Assembly (NCBI GenBank): GCA_028554645.1 | Contig: JAQOOI010000073.1 | Location: 1-64,000, forward strand | Direction of reading: 5' to 3' | Source: Omphalotus guepiniiformis | Lineage: Eukaryota > Basidiomycota > Agaricomycetes > Agaricales > Omphalotaceae | DNA: 64,000 nt | Part shown: positions 11,526-22,194 of the stretch, in pieces | Position numbering within the stretch: the stretch's first letter is position 1 | Layout of the letters: the number at the start of each line of letters is the position of its first letter | Translations under genes and position numbers: made by a program | Notes under the pieces: model-generated | Told to the model about the DNA's origin: nothing | The model's input: the letters and a program-made list of their open reading frames with translations, nothing else | The model's database searches: none

Positions 11526-13344
11526 GATAGCACGCATACCAATGCCACTACGCTCGACTCGCAACTCTAGGAAATCGACACAACCATCGATATCTCGAGA
11601 TCATCATGGTAGCACACATACTAATGCCACAAATTACGAAGCACGAGCAAGTCAGGCTCCGAGCAACTCTAGGAAGTTTAATGAGGAAGACGAAGAGATT
11701 ATTCAAGAGCTCTTACGGTGCGAGGCATACCAGTGAGTCGTTTAACTTTCGCTGCATTCAATTTCCGTATTTCCTTGGGAAGAAAGCCGATGAGCCACTT
11801 TATGGTCGTCGGATTCAAATGCACCCAGCCTAGTCGTGATATACTAACCAACTCCACTTGATAGGATGCCACAGAATGACGAGCCATATACTGAACTCGA
11901 CGATATCATCTTAAATATGACGCAGCAAGAAAACTTGAATCAGAATCACAACGACAACGAGAACGTGGATTGGGACCGTTGGGAAAAGATCATCGACGAG
12001 GTGATATTACGCGAAAGCAGGAATAAGAAAGAGGTGGCATCAGCTCAGAGGGGTGGTGAAGGTGACATCGACCCTCGAGCACAAGCAACCGCCACTGTGG
12101 CTGTCGCTCGTATCGTTGAGCAAAGATCAGCTCCGTCGAAGGTCCCTTCGATTGATACCTTCAAGTTCGCCTATCCTAGGACGAACACGACGAACGCTAC
12201 ACCACTGGCGTTCACTACTTCATTGTCATCCCAAACAGTCCTGCCTCCGGGCGGACAACACCACTATCCGTATGACCCTCAACGACCGGCACAAGAGGGT
12301 ATTTGGAGCTCGACACTGGAGAGACAGAGGATACCACTGTCTTCCTATTCGTCGTTATCTAACGCCCTGGGCGTTCCGATTGTCACTACCAGGGATGCGA
12401 CTGGAACGACTGTCATTTCAGCGAAGGAAAATCGTCGAAATGATCATCAGGGTTTTGCCAATAGTGATGGCAACAACCTCGGTATGCCTCCGGCGGGCCG
12501 TGCGTATGGTACGAGCCAAGGGAAGGTGATTGTATCTGCGACCGGGATGGGCATGATGGTAGCGGGGTACGTCAGAAACTCTTGTCACCTCCTTAATATC
12601 ACTGACCTTGCTCGCATATAGTAGAGGTGTCGCACAAGGACAGATGGTACCACCACCAGGAGCAATGGCGTCTGGAGCAACACAAGCGCACGCAGGTGCG
12701 ATGCCGATGTAAGTCCACGTTAACCCTTTCTCCCCAGCGAACACTAAGCCGTATCTCCTGTATTTAGGAATCAAACCCTCGGCAAGCGAACATTTAGCCA
12801 ATATGCCACGGCCTCAACTACTAACCCCCCCGCTCCGCCTGTTTTGGGACGTAGCATAACCTACCCAATGTCGGCTCCTCCGAGGGTTGATAACGGGGTA
12901 GGTATGCGGAGGACGATGACGTTGCCAAACATGGCACAGAGTTCAAGTACGCTGACGTCCACGAACGCCACACGGCCTGCGTTCACTACTTCGTCGTCGT
13001 CCCAAACGTTCATGCCTCCGGCTGGACAATACCACTATCCGTACGACCCTCGACGGATGGCACAAGAGGGTATTTGGGGCTCGACACCGGAGAGACAGAG
13101 GATACCACTTTCCTCCTATTCGTCGTTGGCGAACGCTTTGGGCGTTCCGATAGTCAATACCAGGGATGCGGATAGGACTACAACGGCCATTGCCGCTATC
13201 AAAAAAAGTCCTCCCGACGAGATTATCACCACTCCGCGGGATCCAATAGCTACTCCTCCGCCTGTCATTCCATCCATCCCAGGACCGTTGGATTATAGTC
13301 ATCCACGACGCACTTTTACGTCTACGAGAAGAAACTCGATGTAA
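11449..13344 (+). CDS. Scrambled member of an unrecognised zinc-finger-like family (no zinc fingers left)
   Basis: Function unknown. Four coding exons correspond to those of the intact inverted paralogue at 19255-21283. An N-terminal piece borrowed from exon 4 (VTLPNMAQ motif) is fused to the exon-1 region with NEEDEEIIQELLRCEAYQ. Exon 2 then carries DWDRWEKIIDEVILRESRNK and a Pro/Ser/Thr-rich section with ERQRIPLSSYSSLSNALGV. A short exon 3 follows, then exon 4 with GRSITYPMSAPPRVDNGVG. Inside exon 4 the sequence jumps from a SSST stretch straight into a second copy of the exon-2 block (HYPYDPRRMAQEGIWGSTPE). The frame stops at 13344, before any Cys/His module. The locus thus looks like a tandem of partial units made by recombination at short homologies. 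It may be expressed as a truncated protein or be a pseudogene. Confidence 0.55.
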
Positions 13345-13824
13345 ACGCCAACAACACCTCCTTCCGCTGACAGAACCAACCCAACCTGTCAACAATCCCC
13401 AAATAGTGAGATCCACACCTCGGAATCGCGCTAAACGACCTCAACCTCAAAAAACGCGAGAGGTGAAACTTCGCGAGGTCTAACTCGGGCTGCCACCCAA
13501 GAAGACAATGACATCGCTACTCCCTCTGGCACGCCAGATCAGAGGCGCATACAGAGGGTCACCACCGCGGATTCCAGTCCCAGGATCACCGACGAATGCG
13601 TTGGGCATACTCCAAAGCCCCGAAATCATCCTCCAAGACCAATACCACACTCTTTTCCACCCCTCTTTCCAAGCCCGAGTCGGCTTCCTCAACATCATCA
13701 TCATCCTTTGCTGCGCTGCTCAAAGCGCAGCATCTTTACCCTTCACTGCAGGTCCTACTGCATGCTGTCCCGCCTCAGTTCCTCCCTTCTCCCTATCAGA
13801 TAGACACTGTATTATAATCACTGC
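13345..13824 (+). pseudogene. Decayed downstream coding remnant
   Basis: After the stop at 13344, segments with coding-like composition continue in different frames: a Ser/Thr/Asp-rich stretch (TPSGTPDQRRIQRVTTADSSPR, about 13510-13580), then in the next frame a Ser-rich stretch (KAPKSSSKTNTTLFSTPLSK, about 13610-13670) running to a stop near 13817. At least one frameshift separates them, with stops upstream. This fits a broken C-terminal part of the preceding locus, although it does not resemble the zinc-finger C-terminus of the paralogue. Confidence 0.4.
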
Positions 13825-14951
13825 GTGTATCGTTAGCCATTTTCACGTTTTTTTCTTTGTCTTGGAACTTTATCATTACCTTTTACCTTTAATGAATGCT
13901 TGAATGCTTGAATGCTTGAATGAACGAATGAAATCGTTATACAAAATTCCAATTAAAGTTGAATGCGATGAATGAGTGTGTTATGATATTGCGATGCCTT
14001 CCTAACGATGTAAGACCTAGGACCTGTTTCTCTTTCAGTTAATTGAACCACCCATCTTCAAAGAGGAAATGTACGCACAAAGACCAGTGGCACTCTGGCT
14101 GGAAGACCTAACGGTCGCAAAGCATTGTATACGAGAAAAGAGTGGAAGACGACTTAACCATCTAAAGGGCCAAGAAGCTGCAGGAAGCCTCAAGTTTCGA
14201 GCCTGAGATGGTAACGAGTTGTCAAAGAGTGAAAGCCAACAGTTTTCTAGGCGCTTGCTGAATTCCCCACGTGACATTCACTTTGATATCAGAGCGCTTA
14301 ATCTTTTCATTCCGGGCGATCACCAAACTTGACCAAGTACAGACTCCGTATTGTCGTTGGCTTTGAATTCGAAATTGACACCATCCACTTACCACTGTAT
14401 TCCTTCCTTCATTGGGGCTACCAGCCGATGCAACAAACCGAAGAGTTGAAACTTGTTAGGCTCGAAGATTGGTATTCACTAGGAGAAATCCGAGTCAACT
14501 TATGGGGAGAAAAAGAGAAGCGAGGAGTTCGACCTTATACATAGAAACTTTCGGGTTCATCTGGTGTTCCTGTTTCGGCATCATTGATCTCTTACAGCCA
14601 CTGTCGAATTCCCAATCCTTGCCTTCGTAAACCGTTCTCACCGTTGACGCGGACGCCTTGCTTTCGTGCGGATGGGTAACATCTTCCTCTTTCATTCGCT
14701 GAATATCAGAAGGACTTGAAGAGAGTAGTTTTGGTTCACGTCATTCCGGGACATCCAATGGATCACCCGAGCTAGTCTTTCAGGACTCCGTCGGAAGTTG
14801 AGTATAAGTAGGTGGCCTTACCAATATTTGAAGAGGATCTGAATTAGTTTCGGCAGAACTAAATACATATCTCAGCACAGAACGGCATAGGACACATACC
14901 TACTTCCAATGTATATAAACACAACACGATACTGCATTTGCTCCCCATCCC
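13825..14951. other. Intergenic with short tandem repeat
   Basis: About 1.1 kb without a supported gene. At 13891-13930 the 9-mer aatgcttga is repeated about four times. The right end (about 14850-14951) is the promoter side of the SDR gene. Confidence 0.5.
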
Positions 14952-16109
14952 ATGTCTTCACCATCCTCTCCAAATCGCGTCTGGTTCATAACCGGTACAT
15001 CTTCAGGATTAGGTAAATCAATCCTCGAAGCCGTCTTATCCAACAACGAGTCCGCAATAGCCACCTGTCGTAACCCCTCCGTCCTCTCTGCATTATCGCA
15101 CAAATACAATACCGACTTGGACAAACTACTGGTACTCAAGCTCGACGTGACCAAACCAAACGAAATAAAAGCGGCTTTAACCTCCGGTATCTCCAAATTC
15201 GGACGAATTGACGTCGTAGTCAATAACGCTGGGTATGGGTTGTTCGGTGAGATTGAGGGTACGGAGGAGGATGAAGCGAGGTATGAATTTGAGGTACAGT
15301 TTTGGGGTCCTGTTTATATTCTGAAAGAGGTTCGTGAACTATTATCCCTTTTCTTGTATTGTGATATTCTAATCGTGACTCGCGAATCAAGACTGCGAGG
15401 ATATTTTGAGAGGTCAATCCGAAGGGATCTGGTGGACTCATATTCAATATATCCGCACCGGGAGGATACATAGCTCACCCAACACTCTCCTACTTCTCCG
15501 CTAGTAAATTTGGTACGTTCGCTGCAAAAAACAGGCATGGCATCCCGCCCGCTGACATTACCATACCCAGCTCTCGAAGCATTCACACAATCATTTCTAA
15601 AAGAAATGTCTCCTTCATGGAACATCAAAGGATGCATCGTCCAACCCGGTACATTCCCCTCAGATACATGGCGTGCCGGTAACACAACGAGAACTCCTCA
15701 CCCAGCTTACACCGACCTTTCGAATCCCTGTGCGATGTTCAGCTCCCTGATCAATTCGTTCGATGTTATTGGTGATTTGAACAAAATGGGGAAAGCGATC
15801 GTTCGTTTGGCTGATCTGGCGAATGGTGTGAGGTCGGAAGGTCTTTGGGATGAGTTTGATGAGGAAAAGGTGTTGGGGAAGTTGGGGAAGTTGGGGAAGT
15901 TGGGGAAGGGGCCGGTAGAGTTGCCGCTGAGGGTGCAGTTGGGATCGGATAGCCAGTTTTTGGTGAGACAACAGGCAGGGGATACGTTTAAGAATGCGGG
16001 GGAGTGGGCTTGGTTTGCTCATTCTACTAATGTGGATGATGTTGATGGACAAGAGTATATCCAGATCATGCTGAAGTCGGGTAATTTTAAAGATGTGGAG
16101 GTAAAGTAA
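14952..16109 (+). CDS. Short-chain dehydrogenase/reductase, probably disabled
   Basis: Classical NAD(P)-dependent oxidoreductase of the SDR superfamily. Exon 1 (14952-15329) encodes the Rossmann nucleotide-binding motif TGTSSGLG, then LDVTKP and NNAGYGLFGEIE. Exon 2 ends at 15512 with NISAPGGYIAHPTLSYFSASKF. Exon 3 starts at 15571 (ALEAFTQSFLKEMSPSWNI) and runs to 16109. Two oddities stand out. With the expected acceptor before 15392 the frame meets a TGA at 15407-15409, where the decayed paralogue near 30150 has CGG (Arg); a downstream acceptor before 15413 would avoid it by losing seven codons. In addition, the residue four before the active-site Lys is Phe, not the catalytic Tyr. A 9-bp repeat at 15877-15908 encodes LGK repeats. 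Natural substrate unknown. Confidence 0.7.
15877..15908 (+). repeat. 9-bp coding minisatellite (LGK repeat)
   Basis: The unit ggggaagtt is repeated about three and a half times in the SDR frame, adding Leu-Gly-Lys triplets. Copy number is likely to vary between strains. Confidence 0.8.
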
Positions 16110-16707
16110 GGTGCCTGTGTATAGTTTTGCGGTCAAGGTGTTTGGATAATGTAGTCTCAACTTGTATTGTATGAAACATGACCAAGAACTCACGGTTATT
16201 CATGAGAGCTTCATCTCAGAACTTCGCAGGCTTTCAAGCTAAGTATGGGCGATATTTTAACGAGGACAAGATGACGAGGAGGAGCGACAAATCTCGGAGC
16301 CAGAGTCATCCGGTACCCGGCCCGGTCCTCCTAGCGCGGCAGGCATCTTTTCTCATTTTCTCTCATTTTCTTTTTTTCTTCTTGACTTTCCTCTTCTCCT
16401 CATTCCTTGCTTACATCGCAAGACACTACGCTATTTCACGCCTCATGATGTCCTACCGAAGCTGTTACAGGATAATGACTAGTAATTGAGGTTGGTAATA
16501 ACATATATTTCCATCTCATCACGAACGTTACTCAATTCCGTGCAGGCAGCAACTTGAAGCATCTCACGCTTATATCAGTGCCTAGATAACTCATCTTCAA
16601 ACGACTTCGAGAATAGAAGAAGACTCCAGAGTAATTTCAATTTAAGCTCAGAATGCGCATATATATGCCCTCGAGATCTCAAGGAGTCGGACACGCCACT
16701 CTCTACG
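16110..16707. other. Intergenic, phosphatase promoter region
   Basis: About 600 bp between the SDR stop and the phosphatase start. It contains a pyrimidine-rich tract at about 16340-16410. Its last ~100 bp are also recognisable upstream of the decayed phosphatase copy (about 22195 onward), showing that promoter sequence was duplicated with the gene. No gene seen. Confidence 0.55.
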
Positions 16708-18475
16708 ATGATTCGACCACTCATCGCTGGACTCGCTACTCTCGCATTCAGCGTCTCATATGCTCATGCCGACGAGACGAGAGCAAAATTCAACCCTCTA
16801 CATCATTCCGGCGCAGCATCACCCTACTTCGACGCTCCACCTCCACCTGGTCTAAGTCCAGATACACCAGAAAATTGTATCGTAGACCAAGCAGCATATT
16901 TCGTTCGACATGGCTCGTGTGTAAGCTCACATTACTCTATGCGGATTATCCCTAAAATATCCTTCGTACACAGACGATACCCAGAACCAAATTCCTTCGT
17001 AGGATGGCAAAACTTATATTCTACATTTCAAAACGCAACGTACATCGCTCGTGGCCCATTAACGTTTATACCATCTTGGGTACCGCCTATCGATAACGAA
17101 CCTCACGAACCACTGTTCCTTTCGTCGACTGGTGCGAGGGAAGCGTTTGATCTTGGTGTTGAGTTGCGTCAGAAGTATGGATTTACTCCTGGTGGAGATA
17201 ATTTTACTGTTTGGTGCGTCCGTCTTCTTCAAATTTCCTTTAAAGAGCTTTGTGTTCATGGTCATCCATAAGGTCTGCAGGCCAACAACGCGTCATCGAC
17301 ACAGCGACATATTTCATCCGAGGATACCTCTCATCAGGGAACTACCTCTCCACACCTTCTCTCAACCGCGGAACAATCCACATCCTACCAGATTCATCCC
17401 CATCAGCACCCTTCGCTGATTCACTCACACCATCTTCCTCATGTCCCGCATACTTAGACCCAAGCAACAAAGGCTCTACAACCTCGAATGCGTTCCGTCA
17501 GTCATATCAGGGCAGGATTGCGGAGAGGTTAAATGGGTACCTCGATGGGGGGCTGAAGCTGAATAGCACGGATGTGGGTGTTATGCAGGATTTATGTGGG
17601 TTTGGAGTTGAGGTTAGTGGTGATAGGAGGTTTTGTGATGTTTTTACTGGTGTGTACGATACGGAAATATCTATCTGGTTTTCGCGTGTTGACGTCTGTC
17701 TAAAATGTATGTACCTACAGAATCTGAATGGATGGACTACGAATACGCTCAAGATCTAAACTACTACTACGGTTCAGGTCCCGGTAATCCACTCTCCGCA
17801 ACCGTTGGTTATCCATGGATAAAAGCCATCTCGGATTTATTCTCTGTAGGTCCTAATAAGACAGTAGATAACGGTACACTAGTACCTCCACCGCTTATTA
17901 TGGGGTTTTCTGTACGTTGCACCAACGCGATTCACTGTTTCTGATAACAAACACCTTTAACCAAACCTTGATAGCACGACAACAACATCCCACCCCTAAT
18001 ATCCGCCCTCGGCCTATGGAACTCCTCAACATTCGCTCCTTTATCACCAACAACCCCAAACCCAAACCGAACCTTCCGTTCTTCACATCTCGTCGCTTTC
18101 CGGGGGTACGTCGCTCTAGAAAGACTCACATGTACTATCGGTGGTCCTCCGGCATCACAAATCGCTTCGCAAGGAGTACTTCACGTGGCGAATGTTCTCG
18201 GCGGGTCAGTGAACGCCACGTTGGGAGGCAAAGAAGAGGTTTTCGTTAGAGTTCGAGCGGATGGTGCACCTATTTCTATTCCGGGGTGTGAGAGTGGACC
18301 GGGGAAAACGTGTTCGTTAGAGGAGTTTACGGAGTATGTGAATGGGGAGAGGAGGAGGGCTGCGGGGGATTTTGGTGAGAGGTGTGGGTTGGAGGATGTT
18401 GATGGGGTTGTGGGTGAGGTTAAGTTTTTGACGATGAGGGGGGATGGGGAGGAGGTGGTTGTTGGGGTTAATTAG
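16708..18475 (+). CDS. Secreted histidine acid phosphatase
   Basis: Extracellular or periplasmic phosphomonoesterase of the histidine phosphatase branch 2 (acid phosphatase/phytase type). Five exons (16708-16916, 16974-17213, 17273-17649, 17721-17911, 17975-18475) give 505 residues with no frame break. Residues 1-21 (MIRPLIAGLATLAFSVSYAHA) look like a signal peptide. The catalytic RHG motif is present as QAAYFVRHGSRYPEP and is split by intron 1. The proton-donor HD motif is FSHDNNIPPLISALGLWN, split by intron 4. A C-terminal region with GKTCSLEEFTEYV and a late Cys resembles family disulfide positions. N-glycosylation sequons are frequent. Phytase and general acid phosphatase activity cannot be told apart by eye. 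A decayed second copy lies at 22195-23165. Confidence 0.93.
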
Positions 18476-19254
18476 GGATGGGTTATTGTGTTTGTTTGTA
18501 TGGGTATGGAATGACACGAGTTTTCTTTGAGGTTACGAGGGTTCGTGTTGTGTGAAGTTCGAGTGAAAACGGGGGTCACCCCTACATACGTATTCGGTAA
18601 TAAAAGCTTGGGATAAGCATGCTGTGAGTCGAAGATATTCGATTTCAATACGCGAATATTGCGCATACAGTCGCATATCTACAAAAAGCTGGTTCAAAAT
18701 TATCACAATAAGAGAGTTCCACATACAACTCACTTATAACACCTTCCCCCTCCAGTCACCCATCGCATAAATGCAGCCTTGAGCCTTCTTCTCATCAGAG
18801 GTCATTTCCGACGGTTATTCGAGAATCGAAAATCTTTCACCGTCTCAGCTCCAACCTATTACGGCGTGACAATAAAGAAAGCTCCAGTGAAGGTTAGTTT
18901 TCATCGACAGAATTTTTCGAGTGGGGATGCTTACGGCGGTGATGTTCATAGCGTATGTGTAAGTATAAAAGTTTCAACGTACACTCGCAGTGCGTCATAG
19001 AAGCACATACAGAAGAACGAAGGAGACTAAGGAGAATTTGGGTCGCGTGTCGCTTAGTCATACTTCCCTCCAACCGCAGGCGCCTGCCCTAAACAAAGCT
19101 TTGGCGCTCTGTCTCACACAGTCACCATCTCATCTCAACTATTCTAAATCTCGCAAACGAAAATGATACTAACGATACAAATTCAATAGTGCTACAGTAG
19201 AGTCCTCATATATGCTACAGGGTAAGTCCATTCAAATCAAGTCAGACAAATTCA
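18476..19254. other. Intergenic segment that is also duplicated at 28.6-29.5 kb
   Basis: The spacer between the phosphatase stop and the zinc-finger gene stop matches about 28620-29490 (for example tacgcgaatattgcgc, catacaactcact, gacggttattcgagaatc). The duplication therefore included non-coding DNA. On the minus strand a small frame with FRFSNNRRK exists near 18850-18810 but is stopped, and the second copy is altered there as well. No gene supported. Confidence 0.7.
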
Positions 19255-21283
19255 TCAACTCATTCTACCCATCGTCGCAGGTCCATGCTGTCCTTCGACA
19301 TCCTCCTCGACCTCAACCGTATTTACGTTCGTCCCTCGCGGCGGAGCACCTTTAACTTTGCGACAAACACCCCCATTTACATGATCCCTATACCCCCTAC
19401 CCACCTGCACGAATCCTCTCCCGCACCATTCGCAATATAACCTGCCATACGGGTGATGATACGCATGGAAGTGGTTCACATAATTCTGAACCCTCACTTC
19501 AACTCCGCACCCTTCCCATAAACATCGAATCTTGGCGCTGCCTTTTCCGTGCGCATGTACTTGGGCGTGTGACTGTGCGTCGTTGTAGGAGCGTATTGGG
19601 GCGCCGCAGAGGCCTGTACCAGAATCGGATGGCCATTTACAGTCGATTTGAACCGGGAGAGGTGTTGAACTGGAGACTGATCTCCAGAGGTTGATTGGTT
19701 TGGGGTAAATGCCGTGTGGTGTGGATGATGTGGGTAGTTGGGATCTGTTCGAAAAAAGGTTAATATGGATTTTGGGTGGGTTGGGCGAGGAAGAACACGT
19801 ACGAGGAACTAGGAAAAGAACTAGGTCCCGCACTAGCAGAGTATTGGCCAGGCCCCGCCATCCCCATGCCTGACGTGTGGGACGTCTGGGAACTTGAACT
19901 CTGCGCCATGTTTGGCAATGTCATCGTCCTTTGCCTACCTACTCCGTTATCAACCCTCGGAGGAGCCGACATTGGGTAGGTGATGCTACGTCCCAAAGCA
20001 GGCGGAGCGGGGGGAATAGTATGGGAGGCAATGGCGTATTGGCTAAACGTCCGCTTGCCGAGGGTTTGATTCCTAAATACAGGAGATACGGCTTAGTGTT
20101 CGCTGGGGAGAAAGGGTTAACGTGGACTTACATCGGCATCGCACCTGCGTGCGCTTGTGTTGCTCCATACACCATTGCTCTTGGTGGTGGTAACATCTGT
20201 CCTTGTGCGACACCTCTGCTATGCGAGCAGAGGTCAGTGATATTAAGGAGGTGACAAGAGTTTCTGACGTACCCCGCTATCCTCATGCCCATCCCGGTCG
20301 CAGATACAATCACCTTCCCTTGGCTCGTACCATACGCACGGCCCGCCGGAGGCATACCGAGGTTGTTGCCATCACTATTGGCAAATTCCCGATGATCGTT
20401 TGGACGATTTTCCTTCGCAGAAATGGCCGTTGTAGAGCCAGGCACATGCGGGGTAACCTCCATTGGAACGCTTAATGCGTTAGACAACGACGAGTAAGAG
20501 GAAAGTGGTATCCTCTGTCTCTCCAGTGTCGAGCTCCAAATATCCTCTTGTGCCGGTCGTTGAGGGCCATACGGATTGTGGTGTTGTCCGCCCGGAGGCA
20601 GGACTGTTTGGGATGACAATGAAGTAGTGAACGCCAGTGGTGTAGCGTTCGTGGTATTCGCCCTAGGATAGGCGAAATTGAAGGTATTCATCGAAGGGAC
20701 CTTCGATGGCGCTGATCTTCGCTCAACGTTGTCACCGACAGCCACAGTAGCGGTTGCTTGAGTACCTCGGGGGTTGATTGCACCTTCACCACCCCTCTGA
20801 GTAGATGCCACCTCTTTCTTATTCCTGCTTTCGCGTAATATCACCTCATCGATTATCTTTTCCCAACGGTCCCAATCTACAGTCTCGTTGTCGTTGTCGT
20901 TCGTGGTCCCTTGCGAGCTCATATTTGAGATGATATCGTCTAGCTCTGTATAGGGCTCGTCATTCTGTGGCATCCTATCAAGTGGAGTTGGTTAGTATAT
21001 CACGACTAGGCTTGGTGCATTCAAATTCGATGGACCGTAAAGTGGCTCATTGGCTTTCTTCCCAAGGAAATACGGAAATTGAATGCAGCGAAAGTTAAAC
21101 GACTCACTGGTATGCCTCACACCGTAAGAGCTCCTCAATAATCTCTTCATCTTCCTTATTAAACTTCCCAGCGTTGCAAGCCTGACTTGCTCGTGTTTCG
21201 TGTCTTGTGGCAGTAGTGTGCGTGGTATCACGATGATCCCGAGATGTCGATGCTTGTGTCGATGAGAGAGATACAGAAGCCAT
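19255..21283 (-). CDS. Zinc-finger-like protein, intact member of an unrecognised family
   Basis: Function unknown; a nuclear or nucleic-acid-binding role is only inferred. Five exons (21283-21108, 20974-20273, 20218-20132, 20072-19803, 19744-19255) give 574 residues with perfect phase. The N-terminus has an acidic helix-like segment (FNKEDEEIIEELLRCEAYQ) and WDRWEKIIDEVILRESRNK. The middle is Pro/Ser/Thr/Gly-rich and probably disordered. The last ~120 residues contain three Cys/His modules: CKWPSDSGTGLCGAP with downstream H..HVHAH, CLWEGCGVEVRVQNYVNHFH followed by AYHH, and CEWCGRGFVQVGRGYRDHVN ending GGVC. These resemble degenerate C2H2 fingers. The first four exons and their introns are nearly identical, in inverted orientation, to 11600-12945, showing a recent duplication; only this copy keeps the finger region. 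Confidence 0.8.
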
Positions 21284-22194
21284 CTTGTAATAGGGAGGAA
21301 TGGTGGATATGTCGGAGAGTCAGAGAACCTCGTAGATGATCATGAAGAGGAAAGCTTTGGGACGACGCGTTTTATATGGGCTTTGGTAATCTTTGGATGG
21401 TCCACGCTTTAGCACGTGTCTCACGTGCGGGGAATGGTGACGCGACGCGTGTACGTAAGTTTTTCAGTGAATTTCGACTTTAAGTACTTGGTCTAATAGG
21501 GCTAATAGGACTCGGGTTTTATACAGGATGTTAATGATGCCTGTACGCGTACTTCGTCTTTGGGAGTCTACGGTGCACATACTAGTATTTATACTGGTTG
21601 AAGTTTATCACCAGTACTCTCTTCTCCTTCTTCACTCACGGCAGACCGAAAGCTACCGAAAGCCGCAACACTCGCTACGCACAAAGACTTCATCGTCTCT
21701 TCTCGCGAGTGGGCTAAGGTCTGAGAATCTCTCTTCCTCAACTGGCTATAGCTGGATCTGGCTTAACAGCTGAACATCGTATCACAAACTTACTGGTTTC
21801 CTGTTATCCCCGAAGATCTTGAAGATCTTCGGGGATAACAGGATGTCTTGGTATGAAAACAGGAAATCTGGTATGATATTCGTTGTGAGGATTGGGTGGT
21901 TCGTCTATGTTCTTCCAGTCGCTGCACCTTCTTTGGAGTGGTGTAGAAGGGAGTTCCAATATACGTGGTGAAATGTCACGTCGGGAAAACCCCTTGCCTG
22001 TTCGTGCCTCCAGCGTGGATCTGCGCGCATGATTTTGCGTGCATTAACTCTCTTCGGAGAGTGTTATCATACTCGGTGTTGCTGAGTTTTTCCAGGTAAG
22101 CCCTCCGAATTCTCATCATGCTTGCGACGTACTCATTCAGTATCCTCCGTGTTGTTAGGTGTTATGTACTGCATCTGGAGAGGGTATTTCGATA
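21284..22194. other. Intergenic with a long hairpin
   Basis: About 0.9 kb separating the zinc-finger gene promoter from the decayed phosphatase copy. The promoter-proximal part contains acgcgt/cacgtg-like motifs (21365-21450). The only striking structure is the palindrome at 21799-21843. No gene supported. Confidence 0.5.
21799..21843. repeat. 45-bp near-perfect palindrome
   Basis: The 22-bp arm tcctgttatccccgaagatc+tt is followed by one central base and then its exact reverse complement. Outside it a second, imperfect pair (ctggtttcctg on the left, caggaaatctgg on the right, about 21794 and 21863) extends the symmetry. This can form a very stable hairpin in DNA or RNA. It is not inside any coding exon. 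Confidence 0.9.
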
